From Streptomyces sp. CB01249 (lineage in GTDB: Bacteria; Actinomycetota; Actinomycetes; Streptomycetales; Streptomycetaceae): DNA of 64,000 nucleotides. Positions 26,247-35,194 of the stretch are shown here, one piece after another. The notes below the pieces were generated by a model that searched no databases, was not told the origin of the DNA, and was given only the letters and a program-made list of their open reading frames with translations. Made by a program: the position numbers and the translations under genes. The stretch spans positions 1,028,426-1,092,425 of the forward strand of contig NZ_LISW01000002.1 in NCBI RefSeq assembly GCF_001905735.1. The letters are read 5' to 3'. The stretch's first letter is position 1. Each line of letters opens with the position of its first letter.

Positions 26247-27545
26247 GTGAAGCGCAAGCTCATCGCGGCGATCGGCGTCGCGGGCATGTTGGTTTCCATC
26301 GCGGCGTGTGGTTCGGACGACAAGACGTCCTCGAAGGACCCGAAGGACCGCAAGGAAGACCTGACTGTCTGGCTCATGGGCGAGGCCCAGTCGACCTGGC
26401 CCGAACTGGTGAAGGACGTCAACGCCCAGTTCAAGAAGAAGTACCCGAACGTCAACGTCAAGATCCAGTACCAGGGCTGGGCTGACAAGGTCAAGAAGCT
26501 CGACACCTCCCTCGGTGGCGACAAGTTCCCGGACGTTGTCGAACTCGGCAACACCGAGACCATGCAGTACATCCTCAACGGCGCGCTCGGCGAGATCGAC
26601 ACCTCGAAGTACGAGAACTCGGACACCTGGATCAAGGGTCTGAAGGACACCTGCTCCTACGAGGGCAAGATCTACTGCGTTCCTTACTACGCCTCCGCCC
26701 GCCTCGCGGTCTACAACAAGGACATGCTGAAGGCCGGTACCGGCAGCGACGCCCTTCCGCAGAACGAGGACGACTTCCTCAAGGCGATGGACAAGGTCCA
26801 GGCCGAGCTCGCGAAGAAGGACAAGCGCGCCTCGTCCCTGTACTACCCGGGCCGTTACTGGTACGCCGCCATGTCCTACGTCGCGGCCGAGGGCGGCCAG
26901 ATCGCCAAGTACGACGAGGGCTCGAAGGAGTGGAAGGCCACCCTCTCCACCCCCGAGGCGCAGAAGGGCATCCAGCACTTCGTCGACCTGGTCAAGAAGT
27001 ACAACAAGGCCGACCAGACGAAGGACGAGCAGGACCACGCCAACGTCATGGCCAACGAGAAGGCCGCGGTCATCTACGGCCAGGCCTGGGAGGCCGGCAG
27101 CGTCACCACCGGTGACAACGGCAACCCGAAGCTCGAGGGCAAGATCGCCACGGCCGGTATGCCCGGCCCGAACGGCAAGGCGCTCCCGTCCTTCATCGGC
27201 GGCTCCGACCTCGCCACCATCTCCAAGTCCAAGGTCCAGGACCTGGGCGAGGAGTGGATCTCCCTCTTCACCAACGCGAAGTCCATGGACGTCCTCGCGT
27301 CGAAGAACATCCTCCCGAACAACGAGAAGCAGCTTGAGCCGCTGAAGGCCAAGCCCGAGACGGCCGCCATCGCCAACGCGGTGCCGGACGCCTGGTTCAC
27401 GCCGATCGCTCCGGGCTGGGCCTCCATCGAGAAGGAGGAGATTCTGGAGAACATGCTCCTGAAGATCCTCAAGGGCACGTCCGTCGCCGACGCCACCAAG
27501 AAGGCCGACAGCGAGATCGACGCACTGATCAACAAGAAGGCCTGA
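26247..27545 (+). CDS. dasA: Chitobiose-binding lipoprotein of the Das ABC transporter
   Basis: 432 residues. A lipoprotein signal peptide ends in S-I-A-A-C, whose Cys (about residue 21) is the lipidated residue. The rest is a family 1 extracellular solute-binding protein (L-T-V-W-L-M-G-E-A-Q, then Y-Y-P-G-R-Y-W-Y). DasA captures N,N'-diacetylchitobiose for the DasBC permease, energised by the shared ATPase MsiK, which is encoded elsewhere. Lysine-rich and AAG-biased codon use suggests high expression. Two dre sites upstream. Confidence 0.95.
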   Translation: MKRKLIAAIGVAGMLVSIAACGSDDKTSSKDPKDRKEDLTVWLMGEAQSTWPELVKDVNAQFKKKYPNVNVKIQYQGWADKVKKLDTSLGGDKFPDVVELGNTETMQYILNGALGEIDTSKYENSDTWIKGLKDTCSYEGKIYCVPYYASARLAVYNKDMLKAGTGSDALPQNEDDFLKAMDKVQAELAKKDKRASSLYYPGRYWYAAMSYVAAEGGQIAKYDEGSKEWKATLSTPEAQKGIQHFVDLVKKYNKADQTKDEQDHANVMANEKAAVIYGQAWEAGSVTTGDNGNPKLEGKIATAGMPGPNGKALPSFIGGSDLATISKSKVQDLGEEWISLFTNAKSMDVLASKNILPNNEKQLEPLKAKPETAAIANAVPDAWFTPIAPGWASIEKEEILENMLLKILKGTSVADATKKADSEIDALINKKA

Positions 27546-27560
27546 GCCTTCTGATCGCCA

Positions 27561-27593
27561 GGCGGGGGCCCGGCACTGCGCCGGGTCCCCGCC
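27561..27593 (+). terminator. Hairpin between dasA and dasB, probable partial terminator
   Basis: Fourteen pairs with one G:T join 27561-27574 and 27580-27593, loop of five, followed by CCCTTTT. It probably attenuates read-through so that the binding protein is made in excess of the permease. Confidence 0.8.
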
Positions 27594-27659
27594 CCCTTTT
27601 GCTCAAGCACGCCGTGTTATCCGGGGCCCGCCTCGGACCCGCGATGGAAGGTCAGCCAC

Positions 27660-28673
27660 GTGACTGCCGCCGATACCAAGGCCGCCGGGCCACCGGTCCC
27701 CGTACCACGTGATCCCAAGGCGGACGGGAGCCCGCTGTCCGATGAGGGCGGCAACGCACCCCTGAAGCAGAAGAGGAAGCGGAAGAAGGGCGAACTGCTG
27801 CCCTACCTCCTGATCCTCCCGGCGATCGTGGCGATCGCCGCCGTCTACCTCTACCCGCTCGCCAAGACCGTCATCATGTCCTTCCAGGACATGGGCCGGC
27901 GCGAGCTGTGGACCGGTGATCCCGCACCCTGGGTCGGCTTCGACCAGTTCACCAACATCCTCGGTGACTCCGAGTTCTGGTGGGTGACCTTCCGCACCGT
28001 CGTCTTCATGGCCGTCTGCGTGTCGCTGACCATGGGCATCGGTCTCCTGATCTCCCTGCTGATGCGCCGGCTGTCCACCTGGGTGCGGCTCATCCTGACC
28101 TTCTGCCTCATCGCCGCCTGGGCGATGCCGCTGATGGTCGCCGCCTCCATCTTCCGGTTCATGGCCGACTCCGACTACGGCCTCATCAACACCCTCATCG
28201 CGAAAGTCGTCGGCGACGACTGGCTCGGCCACAACTGGTACCTCGATCCGGTCCAGGGCTTCGCGATCATCACGCTGCTGGTCGTCTGGGGCGCCATCCC
28301 CTTCGTCGTCGTCACCCTGTACGCCGCCCTCACCCAGGTCCCGCAGGAACTGGAGGAGGCCGCGTCCCTCGACGGCGCCACCAGCTTCGGTGTGTACCGC
28401 TACGTGACCTGGCCGGTCATCAAGCCGGTCTTCTCCATGGTCGCCACGCTGTCGGTGATCTGGGACTTCAACGTCTTCGGCCAGATCTGGCTGCTGCGCG
28501 GCAGCAAGCCCGAGCCCGAGTACGAGACCCTCGGCCTCTACTCCTACTCGAAGGCCTTCGAGTCCACCTCCTTCAGCCAGGGCACCGCGATCGCCCTGAT
28601 CACGGTGATCCTGCTGTCCGCGGTGGCCGTGTACTACCTGCGCCAGCTCATGAAGACGGGAGAGGTCGAATGA
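27660..28673 (+). CDS. dasB: Das ABC transporter permease, MalF type
   Basis: 337 residues. A charged N-terminal tail of about 45 residues (K-R-K-R-K-K-G) precedes six membrane helices. The permease EAA loop reads E-E-A-A-S-L-D-G-A near residue 235. It forms the chitobiose channel with DasC. The GTG start lies in a separate leader after the dasA hairpin. The stop overlaps the dasC ATG by four bases. Confidence 0.95.
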   Translation: MTAADTKAAGPPVPVPRDPKADGSPLSDEGGNAPLKQKRKRKKGELLPYLLILPAIVAIAAVYLYPLAKTVIMSFQDMGRRELWTGDPAPWVGFDQFTNILGDSEFWWVTFRTVVFMAVCVSLTMGIGLLISLLMRRLSTWVRLILTFCLIAAWAMPLMVAASIFRFMADSDYGLINTLIAKVVGDDWLGHNWYLDPVQGFAIITLLVVWGAIPFVVVTLYAALTQVPQELEEAASLDGATSFGVYRYVTWPVIKPVFSMVATLSVIWDFNVFGQIWLLRGSKPEPEYETLGLYSYSKAFESTSFSQGTAIALITVILLSAVAVYYLRQLMKTGEVE

Positions 28674-29533
28674 GCACCACGACCGACACACCACAGGTCC
28701 TGCGCCCGGACCGCAAGAAGACCCGCGTCGGCCTGAACATCCTCGGCCTCTGCATCTCGCTGGTCATGGTCTTCCCGGTCTATTGGCTGGTCGTCAGCGC
28801 CCTGCGGCCCAGCCGCGAGATCCGCTCCTACGACCAGACCCTGTGGCCCTCCTCGATCACCTTCGACAACTTCGTCAAGGCGGTCCACCAGCCGAACTTC
28901 GGCACCGCGGTCCAGTCCAGCCTCATCGTCACGATCACCGCCGTCGTCGGCGGCATGATCATCGCCACCCTGGCGGCCCTCGCCATCGGCCGGTTCCGCT
29001 TCTTCGGCCGCAAGCCGCTGGTCCTGATCATGATCCTGGTCCAGATGCTGCCGCCCACGGCGATGCTCATCCCGATCTACGCCCAGCTCAACGCCATGGG
29101 CGGCATCGACGAGTACTGGAGCCTCATCGTCGTCTACCTGGTCTCCACGCTGCCGTTCGCGACGATCATGATCCGCGGCTTCGTGGTGAACATCCCGGTG
29201 GAGCTGGAGGAGTCCGCCATGGTGGACGGGTGCACCCGCTTCGGCGCCTTCCGCCGCGTGATCCTGCCGCTGCTCGCGCCCGGCCTCGCCGCCGCGTCGA
29301 TCTTCGCGCTGGTGAACGCGTGGAACGAGTACCTCTTCGCCTACATCCTGATCAACGACAACTCCAAGTACACGCTCAACGTCTGGCTGATGACGTTCAC
29401 CAGCGAGCGCGGTACGGACTACGGCGCCCTGATGGCGGCGTCCACCATGATCGCTCTTCCGGTCGTCATCTTCTTCATGTTCGTGCAGAAGAAGATGGCC
29501 GCGGGGCTCACCTCCGGCGCCGTGAAGGGATAA
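28670..29533 (+). CDS. dasC: Das ABC transporter permease, MalG type
   Basis: 287 residues with six membrane helices and the EAA motif variant E-E-S-A-M-V-D-G-C near residue 184. It pairs with DasB. Overlap ATGA with dasB and nine bases to dasD show one operon dasBCD. Confidence 0.95.
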   Translation: MSTTTDTPQVLRPDRKKTRVGLNILGLCISLVMVFPVYWLVVSALRPSREIRSYDQTLWPSSITFDNFVKAVHQPNFGTAVQSSLIVTITAVVGGMIIATLAALAIGRFRFFGRKPLVLIMILVQMLPPTAMLIPIYAQLNAMGGIDEYWSLIVVYLVSTLPFATIMIRGFVVNIPVELEESAMVDGCTRFGAFRRVILPLLAPGLAAASIFALVNAWNEYLFAYILINDNSKYTLNVWLMTFTSERGTDYGALMAASTMIALPVVIFFMFVQKKMAAGLTSGAVKG

Positions 29534-29542
29534 CGCCGCCCC

Positions 29543-31078
29543 ATGACCACCCTCACCTCCACCACGGACACCGTCACCCGTGACGCGCTCGCCGTGCTGC
29601 AGCCCGGTTTCACCGGCACCACGGCGCCCGAGTGGCTGCTGCGCCGGGTCGGCGAAGGGCTCTCCTCCGTCGGCCTGTTCGGCCGCAACATCGAGACGCC
29701 CGAACAGCTCGCCGCGCTCACCGCCCAGCTCAGGGCCGAGCGGGACGACGTGCTCGTCGCGATCGACGAGGAGGGCGGCGACGTCACCCGCCTCGAGGTA
29801 CGCCACGGCTCGTCGTTCCCCGGCAACCTGGCGCTCGGCGCGGTGGACGACACCGAGCTGACCCGGGCCGTCGCCCACGAACTGGGCCGCCGGCTCGCCG
29901 CGTGCGGGGTCAACCTCAACTGGGCCCCGTCCGCGGACGTCAACTCCAACCCGGGCAACCCCGTCATCGGCGTTCGCTCCTTCGGCGCCGACCCGCACCT
30001 GGTCGCCCGGCACACCGCCGCGTACGTCGAGGGCCTCCAGGCCGCCGGGGTCGCCGCCTGCACCAAGCACTTCCCCGGGCACGGCGACACCGCGGTCGAC
30101 TCGCACCACGCGCTGCCCCGCATCGACGTCGACCTGGAAACCCTGCACGCCCGGGAGCTCGTCCCGTTCCGGGCGGCCATCGCGGCCGGTTCCAAGTCGG
30201 TGATGAGCGCGCACATCCTGCTGCCCGCGCTCGACCCGCACCGCCCGGCCACCCTCAGCCCCCAGATCCTCACCGGTCTGCTGCGCGAGGAGCTGGGGTA
30301 CCAGGGGCTCATCGTGACCGACGCCGTGGAGATGCAGGCCATCGCCTCGACGTACGGGATCGAACGCGGCTCCGTCCTCGCCGTCGCGGCCGGTGCCGAC
30401 GCGCTCTGCGTCGGCGGCGGGCTCGACGACGACAGCACCGTCCTGCGGCTGCGCGACGCGCTGGTCGCGGCGGTGCGCTCCGGTGAACTTCCCGAGGAGC
30501 GGCTCGCCGATGCCGCTGCCCGGGTCCGCGCCCTCGCGTCCTGGACGCGGGAGGCACGGGGGGCTGTACGGGAGCCGGGCGCGGCAGCACAGGAGGGGAC
30601 CGCGCCCGGCACCGCACAGACCACCGGCATCGCCTCGGACATCGGTCTGGTGGCCGCCCGCCGCGCGGTGACGGTGACCGGCGAGGCCGCACCGCTCACC
30701 GGTCCGGCATACGTGGCCGCCTTCACCCCGGTCGCGAACATCGCGGTCGGCGACGAGACCCCCTGGGGCCTCGCGGCCGAGCTGGCCCGGCTCGTCCCGG
30801 GCACCGGGACCGACACCTACGACGGCGAGTCAGAGGCCCCGGCCGAGGCCGCGCTGCGGGCGGCGGGGGAGCGGCGCATCGTCGCCGTGGTCCGCGACGC
30901 GCACCGCCACGCGTGGATGACCAAGGCCCTGGACGCGCTGCTGGCGGCGCGCCCGGACACCGTCGTGGTCGAGATGGGCGTCCCCCAGGCCGAGCCCCGG
31001 GGAGCGCTGCACATCGCGACGCACGGCGCCGCCCGCGTCTGCGGCCAGGCGGCGGCGGAGATCATCGCCGGGAGCTGA
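29543..31078 (+). CDS. dasD: GH3 beta-N-acetylglucosaminidase (NagZ-like), DasD
   Basis: 511 residues. The GH3 catalytic domain (about 1-340) contains the NagZ-type loop K-H-F-P-G-H-G-D-T-A-V-D-S-H-H, whose Asp-His dyad is the acid/base, and the nucleophile Asp in I-V-T-D-A-V-E-M. A C-terminal domain follows. No signal peptide is visible, so it is probably cytoplasmic and splits imported chitobiose into GlcNAc. It is last in the das operon. Confidence 0.92.
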   Translation: MTTLTSTTDTVTRDALAVLQPGFTGTTAPEWLLRRVGEGLSSVGLFGRNIETPEQLAALTAQLRAERDDVLVAIDEEGGDVTRLEVRHGSSFPGNLALGAVDDTELTRAVAHELGRRLAACGVNLNWAPSADVNSNPGNPVIGVRSFGADPHLVARHTAAYVEGLQAAGVAACTKHFPGHGDTAVDSHHALPRIDVDLETLHARELVPFRAAIAAGSKSVMSAHILLPALDPHRPATLSPQILTGLLREELGYQGLIVTDAVEMQAIASTYGIERGSVLAVAAGADALCVGGGLDDDSTVLRLRDALVAAVRSGELPEERLADAAARVRALASWTREARGAVREPGAAAQEGTAPGTAQTTGIASDIGLVAARRAVTVTGEAAPLTGPAYVAAFTPVANIAVGDETPWGLAAELARLVPGTGTDTYDGESEAPAEAALRAAGERRIVAVVRDAHRHAWMTKALDALLAARPDTVVVEMGVPQAEPRGALHIATHGAARVCGQAAAEIIAGS

Positions 31079-31092
31079 CCCCGCGCATACGG

Positions 31093-31126
31093 AAGGGCCG
31101 GGACACCACGCGGTGTCCCGGCCCTT
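31093..31126. terminator. Bidirectional terminator between dasD and nagB
   Basis: Arms 31093-31107 and 31112-31126 form 15 pairs around the loop ACGC. The stem has A-runs on one side and T-runs on the other, suitable for both convergent genes. Confidence 0.88.
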
Positions 31127-31138
31127 TCACGTAAAGAA

Positions 31139-31924
31139 CTACAGCCCCTGCCAGGCCGGCTTCGCCGCGTACGTCGCCCGGAAGTAGTCCGCCAGCTTCA
31201 GCTTCGACGCCGCCGCCTCGTCCACGACCACCGTCGCGTGCGGGTGCAGCTGGAGCGCCGACGCGGGCACGATCGAGGCGACCGGTCCCTCGACCGTCGC
31301 GGCCACCGCGTCCGCCTTGCCCTCGCCCGTCGCGAGCAGGATCGGGTGGCGGGCCTCCAGGATGGTGCCGATGCCCTGGGTGATGACGTGGTGCGGCACC
31401 TGGTCGATGTCGTTGTCGAAGAAGCGCGCGTTGTCGACCCGGGTCTGCTCGGTGAGCGTCTTGATCCGGGTGCGGGAGGCGAGCGAGGAGCACGGCTCGT
31501 TGAAGCCGATGTGCCCGTCGGTGCCGATGCCCAGCAGCTGGAGGTCGACGCCGCCGGCCTCGGCCAGCGCCCTGTCGTACGCCTCACAGGCCGCCTGGAC
31601 GTCCTCGGCGGAGCCGTCGGGGCCCATGAACGCGGCCTCGGAGAGCCCGAGCGGCTCGACCACCTCGCGCAGCACCACGGAGCGGTACGACTCCGGGTGG
31701 CCCGCCGGCAGCCCGACGTACTCGTCCAGCTGGCAGACGCGGGCGCGCGAGGCGTCCACGGCACCGGAGCGGACCAGGTCCGCGAGGGCCTGGTAGATGG
31801 GCAGCGGGGTAGAGCCGGTGGCAACGCCGAGAAGGGCGTCGGGCTTGCGGCCGAGCAGGGTGCCGATGGCCCCCGCGATCAGTTCGCCGCCTGCCTTGGC
31901 GTCCGGGACGATGACAACTTCCAC
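31139..31924 (-). CDS. nagB: Glucosamine-6-phosphate deaminase
   Basis: 261 residues. It converts GlcN-6-P to fructose-6-P and ammonia, linking the Das pathway to glycolysis. Visible are A-T-G-S-T-P-L-P near residue 37, the catalytic acid region Q-L-D-E-Y-V-G-L, L-L-G-I-G-T-D-G-H-I-G-F-N-E-P, and Y-F-R-A-T-Y at the C-terminus. The GTG at 31924 gives a standard start (V-E-V-V-I-V-P-D). A dre site lies 35 bases upstream. Confidence 0.95.
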   Translation of the reverse strand: MEVVIVPDAKAGGELIAGAIGTLLGRKPDALLGVATGSTPLPIYQALADLVRSGAVDASRARVCQLDEYVGLPAGHPESYRSVVLREVVEPLGLSEAAFMGPDGSAEDVQAACEAYDRALAEAGGVDLQLLGIGTDGHIGFNEPCSSLASRTRIKTLTEQTRVDNARFFDNDIDQVPHHVITQGIGTILEARHPILLATGEGKADAVAATVEGPVASIVPASALQLHPHATVVVDEAAASKLKLADYFRATYAAKPAWQGL

Positions 31925-31958
31925 GCGGGGCCTGCCGATCCGATCGAGAGTGACGATA

Positions 31959-31974
31959 TGTGGTATAGACCAAT
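31959..31974. promoter_or_regulatory. DasR operator (dre) between nagB and the SIS gene
   Basis: TGTGGTATAGACCAAT matches 12 of 16 consensus dre positions, including the TAGACCA half. It lies in the 196-base divergent region and may serve both genes. Confidence 0.85.
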
Positions 31975-32120
31975 CAAGGTCCCAATCTAGCAGACTCGGC
32001 CCGCCCCCAGGGGCCCGTACCGGTACGCGGACGCCCTGCCGGCCGCCGCCCGCTGGCGGCCCCCGCGTACCCCGTGTTCGACTTGGGCGAGCCAGCGCGA
32101 CCCCCCGGGAGGTACCAGAC

Positions 32121-33191
32121 ATGTCCGCCACGTACCCGGCCGGTGAGGGCGAGTGGCCCGGCCGCATCATGTCCGGCGAGATGGCCGAGCAGCCCGCGAT
32201 GCTCCGCCGCATCCTGGAGCGCGGCGCGCCCGCCATCCGCGAGACCGCCGGGCTGATCGCGGCCAGGAACCCGCGCTTCGTCCTGCTCACCGCCCGCGGC
32301 ACCTCCGACAACGCCGCGCTCTACGCGAAGTACTTGCTGGAGATCACGCTGGGGCTGCCCTGCGGGCTGGCCTCGATGTCGACCACCACGGCGTACGGCG
32401 CGAAGCCGGACCTCCGCGACGTCCTGGTCATCACCGTCAGCCAGTCCGGCGGCTCGCCCGACCTGGTGGCCTCCACCAAGGCGGCCCGGGAGGCCGGCGC
32501 GGTGACCCTGGCGGTGACCAACAACCCGGACTCGCCGCTCGCGGCCGTCTCCGAGTACCACATCGACATCCTGGCCGGGCCCGAGAAGGCGCTGCCGGCC
32601 ACCAAGACGTACACCGCGTCCCTGCTCTCGCTGTACCTGTTCGTGGAGGGGCTGCGCGGCGGCGACGGGGCGGCGGCCGCCGTCCTGCCGGACCTCGCGG
32701 AGGAGGTGCTGGCCCGCAAGGACGAGGTGAGGTCCCTGGCGTCGCGCTACCGGTTCGCCGAGCGCATGGTCATCACCTCGCGCGGGTACGGCTACCCGAC
32801 GGCCAAGGAAGCCGCCCTGAAGCTCATGGAGACGAGCTACATCCCCGCTCTCTCGTACTCCGGCGCCGACCTGCTGCACGGCCCCCTCGCGATGGTCGAC
32901 AACATCTCGCCGGTCATCGCCGTGGTGACCGACGGCCGGGGCGGCGAGGCCCTTCAGCCCGTCCTGGACCGGCTGCGCGGCCGGGGCGCCGACCTCTTCG
33001 TCGTCGGGCCCGCGGCCCAGGTGGCGGCGGCGTCCGCGGGGTTCGTGCTGCCGACGGCCGGGGTGGCGGAGGAGGTCCAGCCGATTCTGGAGATCCTGCC
33101 GCTCCAGATGCTGGCGTACGAGGTGACGATCGCGCGGGGCCAGGACCCGGACGCGCCGCGCGCGCTCGCGAAGGTCACCGAGACCCGCTGA
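32121..33191 (+). CDS. Double SIS-domain aminosugar enzyme, GlmS-isomerase-like
   Basis: 356 residues made of two SIS domains (about 40-175 and 205-345). Sugar-phosphate loops read T-A-R-G-T-S-D-N-A, S-Q-S-G-G-S-P-D and S-R-G-Y-G-Y-P-T-A-K-E-A. It lacks the glutaminase half of GlmS, so it more likely works as an isomerase/deaminase or regulator acting on GlcN-6-P or a related aminosugar phosphate. Divergence from nagB across a dre site supports an aminosugar role. The ATG at 32121 has GGGAGG eleven bases upstream. Confidence 0.88.
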   Translation: MSATYPAGEGEWPGRIMSGEMAEQPAMLRRILERGAPAIRETAGLIAARNPRFVLLTARGTSDNAALYAKYLLEITLGLPCGLASMSTTTAYGAKPDLRDVLVITVSQSGGSPDLVASTKAAREAGAVTLAVTNNPDSPLAAVSEYHIDILAGPEKALPATKTYTASLLSLYLFVEGLRGGDGAAAAVLPDLAEEVLARKDEVRSLASRYRFAERMVITSRGYGYPTAKEAALKLMETSYIPALSYSGADLLHGPLAMVDNISPVIAVVTDGRGGEALQPVLDRLRGRGADLFVVGPAAQVAAASAGFVLPTAGVAEEVQPILEILPLQMLAYEVTIARGQDPDAPRALAKVTETR

Positions 33192-33274
33192 ATCCCGGGA
33201 GGCCCCGGAAGAACCCGCGGGCCGCGGCGCCGGGCCGGGACCCTCAGCCCGACCAGCACCGCAGCCCGGAGTAG

Positions 33275-33294
33275 GGCCGCCCTCGCGGGCGGCC
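33275..33294 (+). terminator. Terminator after the SIS-domain gene
   Basis: GGCCGCCC (33275-33282) and GGGCGGCC (33287-33294) form a perfect 8-bp stem with loop TCGC. Confidence 0.65.
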
Positions 33295-33416
33295 GGCTCG
33301 GCCGGCGGTGTGCGGTGCCCCCGGCCGGGGGAGAGGCACCGGCGCAGTCAGGGCAGAGAGCGCGGTACCTCGTTCCGCTCTCCTGTGCGGGGAGAGCGGA
33401 GGTTCTACACCAGCAT

Positions 33417-33432
33417 TGTGGACTAGACCACT
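33417..33432. promoter_or_regulatory. Predicted dre site upstream of the sensor kinase gene
   Basis: TGTGGACTAGACCACT matches 13 of 16 consensus dre positions, including the complete CTAGACCACT half. It is about 110-130 bases upstream of the kinase start. Confidence 0.7.
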
Positions 33433-33548
33433 GGGCCGTGTCCATCCATGCGCGGCGCGAATGTCGGCCCCGGTTCACTGCACGTACGGGCGGCGCTTCC
33501 GGTTCGGACGGGCACGCATCCACGGGTACGCTCGCACACGTGCCCTCC

Positions 33549-35015
33549 ATGAACGACCTCGTACGCCAGCACACCGCTCTGAGCGACACCGACCTCGAGT
33601 GGCTCCACCTGCTGGTCTCGGAGTGGCAGTTGCTCTCCGACCTCTCCTTCGCCGACCTCGTCCTGTGGGTCCCCACCCGCGACGGCACGCGGTACGTCTC
33701 CGTCGCCCAGATGCGGCCCAACACCGGCCCGACCTCCTACCAGGACGACATGGTCGGCCACCTGGTCCCGCGCGGCCGCCGCCCGCTGCTGGACGCCGCC
33801 CTGGACGAGGGCCGGATCGTGCGCGAGGGCGACCCGGAGTGGCGCGAGGAGGTGCCCGTACGGGTCGAGTCGATCCCCGTACGCCGGGAGGGCCGGGTGC
33901 TCGGCGTGATCGCGCGCAACACCAACCTCCTCACCGTGCGCACCCCCTCGCGGCTTGAGCTGACCTACCTCCAGTCCGCCTCCGACCTCGCGCAGATGAT
34001 CGCCGCCGGGTCCTTCCCCTTCCCGGGCCAGCAGGTGGACATGGACGCGTCCCCGCGCGTCGGCGACGGCCTGGTCCGGCTGGACGCCGACGGCGTCGTG
34101 CAGTACGCCAGCCCCAACGGCCTCTCCGCCTACCACCGCCTCGGCCTCGCCTCCGACCTGGTCGGCCAGCACCTCGGCCAGATCACCGCCGAACTCGCCC
34201 CGTCCCGGGGCCCGGTGGACGAGGCCCTGGTCAAACTGGCCAGCGGTTACGCGCCCCGTGAGTTCGAGGTGGAGTGCGCGGGCGGGGTGATCCAGCTGCG
34301 CGCGATCCCGCTCAAGCCCAAGGGCGTCCGGATCGGCTCCCTGGTCCTCCTGCGCGATGTGACGGAACTGCGCCGCCGCGAGCGCGAGTTGATCACCAAG
34401 GACGCCACCATCCGGGAGATCCACCACCGGGTGAAGAACAACCTCCAGACGGTCGCCGCCCTGTTGCGCCTCCAGGCCCGCCGGATGGACTCCCCGCAGG
34501 GCCGCGAAGCGCTCAACGAGGCGGTGCGGCGCGTCGGTTCGATCGCCATCGTCCACGAGACGCTGTCCCAGAACCTGGACGAGCGGGTGGAGTTCGACGA
34601 CATCGCCGACCGGGTGATCGCCATGGTCGCGGAGATTTCGCCGGGCAAGGTGACCTGCCGCCGCACGGGGCGCTTCGGGATACTCGACGCCGAGGTCGCG
34701 ACGCCGCTCTCGATGGTCCTCACCGAGGTGCTGCAGAACGCCCTGGAACACGCCTTCTCCGTCGCGGAGTCCGGCACCGTCGAGGTCTCGGCGGTCCGGG
34801 GCGGCTCGCCCGCCGAGGGGCGGCTGCTCATCACCGTCCAGGACGACGGCTGCGGTCTGCCCGAGGGGTTCGACCCGCAGAAGGCCGGCAACCTCGGCCT
34901 CCAGATCGTCCGCACGCTGGTCGAGGGCGAGCTCGGCGGCACGTTCGGCATGGTGCCGGCGCCGGAGCGCGGGACGCAGGTCGTCCTCGACATCCCGGTC
35001 CGCAGCGAGAAGTAA
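33549..35015 (+). CDS. pdtaS: PdtaS-like cytoplasmic sensor histidine kinase
   Basis: About 488 residues without membrane helices: a GAF-like N-terminal domain (about 1-150), a PAS domain (about 165-285), the HisKA_2 phosphoacceptor segment R-E-I-H-H-R-V-K-N-N-L-Q-T near 297, and an HATPase domain with V-L-Q-N-A-L-E-H-A and D-D-G-C-G-L-P. In mycobacteria PdtaS phosphorylates the RNA-binding antiterminator PdtaR; no pdtaR is adjacent. An in-frame GTG at 33540 lies seven bases behind a -10-like TACGCT, so translation could start there on a leaderless mRNA. No Shine-Dalgarno is seen. Confidence 0.88.
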   Translation: MNDLVRQHTALSDTDLEWLHLLVSEWQLLSDLSFADLVLWVPTRDGTRYVSVAQMRPNTGPTSYQDDMVGHLVPRGRRPLLDAALDEGRIVREGDPEWREEVPVRVESIPVRREGRVLGVIARNTNLLTVRTPSRLELTYLQSASDLAQMIAAGSFPFPGQQVDMDASPRVGDGLVRLDADGVVQYASPNGLSAYHRLGLASDLVGQHLGQITAELAPSRGPVDEALVKLASGYAPREFEVECAGGVIQLRAIPLKPKGVRIGSLVLLRDVTELRRRERELITKDATIREIHHRVKNNLQTVAALLRLQARRMDSPQGREALNEAVRRVGSIAIVHETLSQNLDERVEFDDIADRVIAMVAEISPGKVTCRRTGRFGILDAEVATPLSMVLTEVLQNALEHAFSVAESGTVEVSAVRGGSPAEGRLLITVQDDGCGLPEGFDPQKAGNLGLQIVRTLVEGELGGTFGMVPAPERGTQVVLDIPVRSEK

Positions 35016-35051
35016 CGGGCCCCGAACACAAGCGGGCCCCGAACACACCGA

Positions 35052-35085
35052 AGAGCCCGGACCGTTGGTGAACGGTCCGGGCTCT
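35052..35085. terminator. Bidirectional terminator between pdtaS and wblE
   Basis: A perfect 15-bp inverted repeat (35052-35066 with 35071-35085), loop GGTG, lies between the convergent genes. Just upstream a short direct repeat (CGGGCCCCGAACACA) occurs twice between 35018 and 35048. Confidence 0.88.
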
Positions 35086-35194
35086 CTGGTCAAGCATGCG
35101 CTTCGGGGGTACTGCGCGCTGCGACTCGGGGGGCGGGGTGGTGCGTACGCGCTGTACGCGCCGCCTGCGCTGAGGTTCGTAGCGGTGGCGTCGG

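Larger units (their letters stand above)
33192..33548. other. 357-base intergenic region with terminator and dre site
   Basis: Besides the hairpin at 33275-33294 and the dre site at 33417-33432, it holds a possible -10 TACGCT (33527-33532) just before the kinase start. I see no gene in it. Confidence 0.6.
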
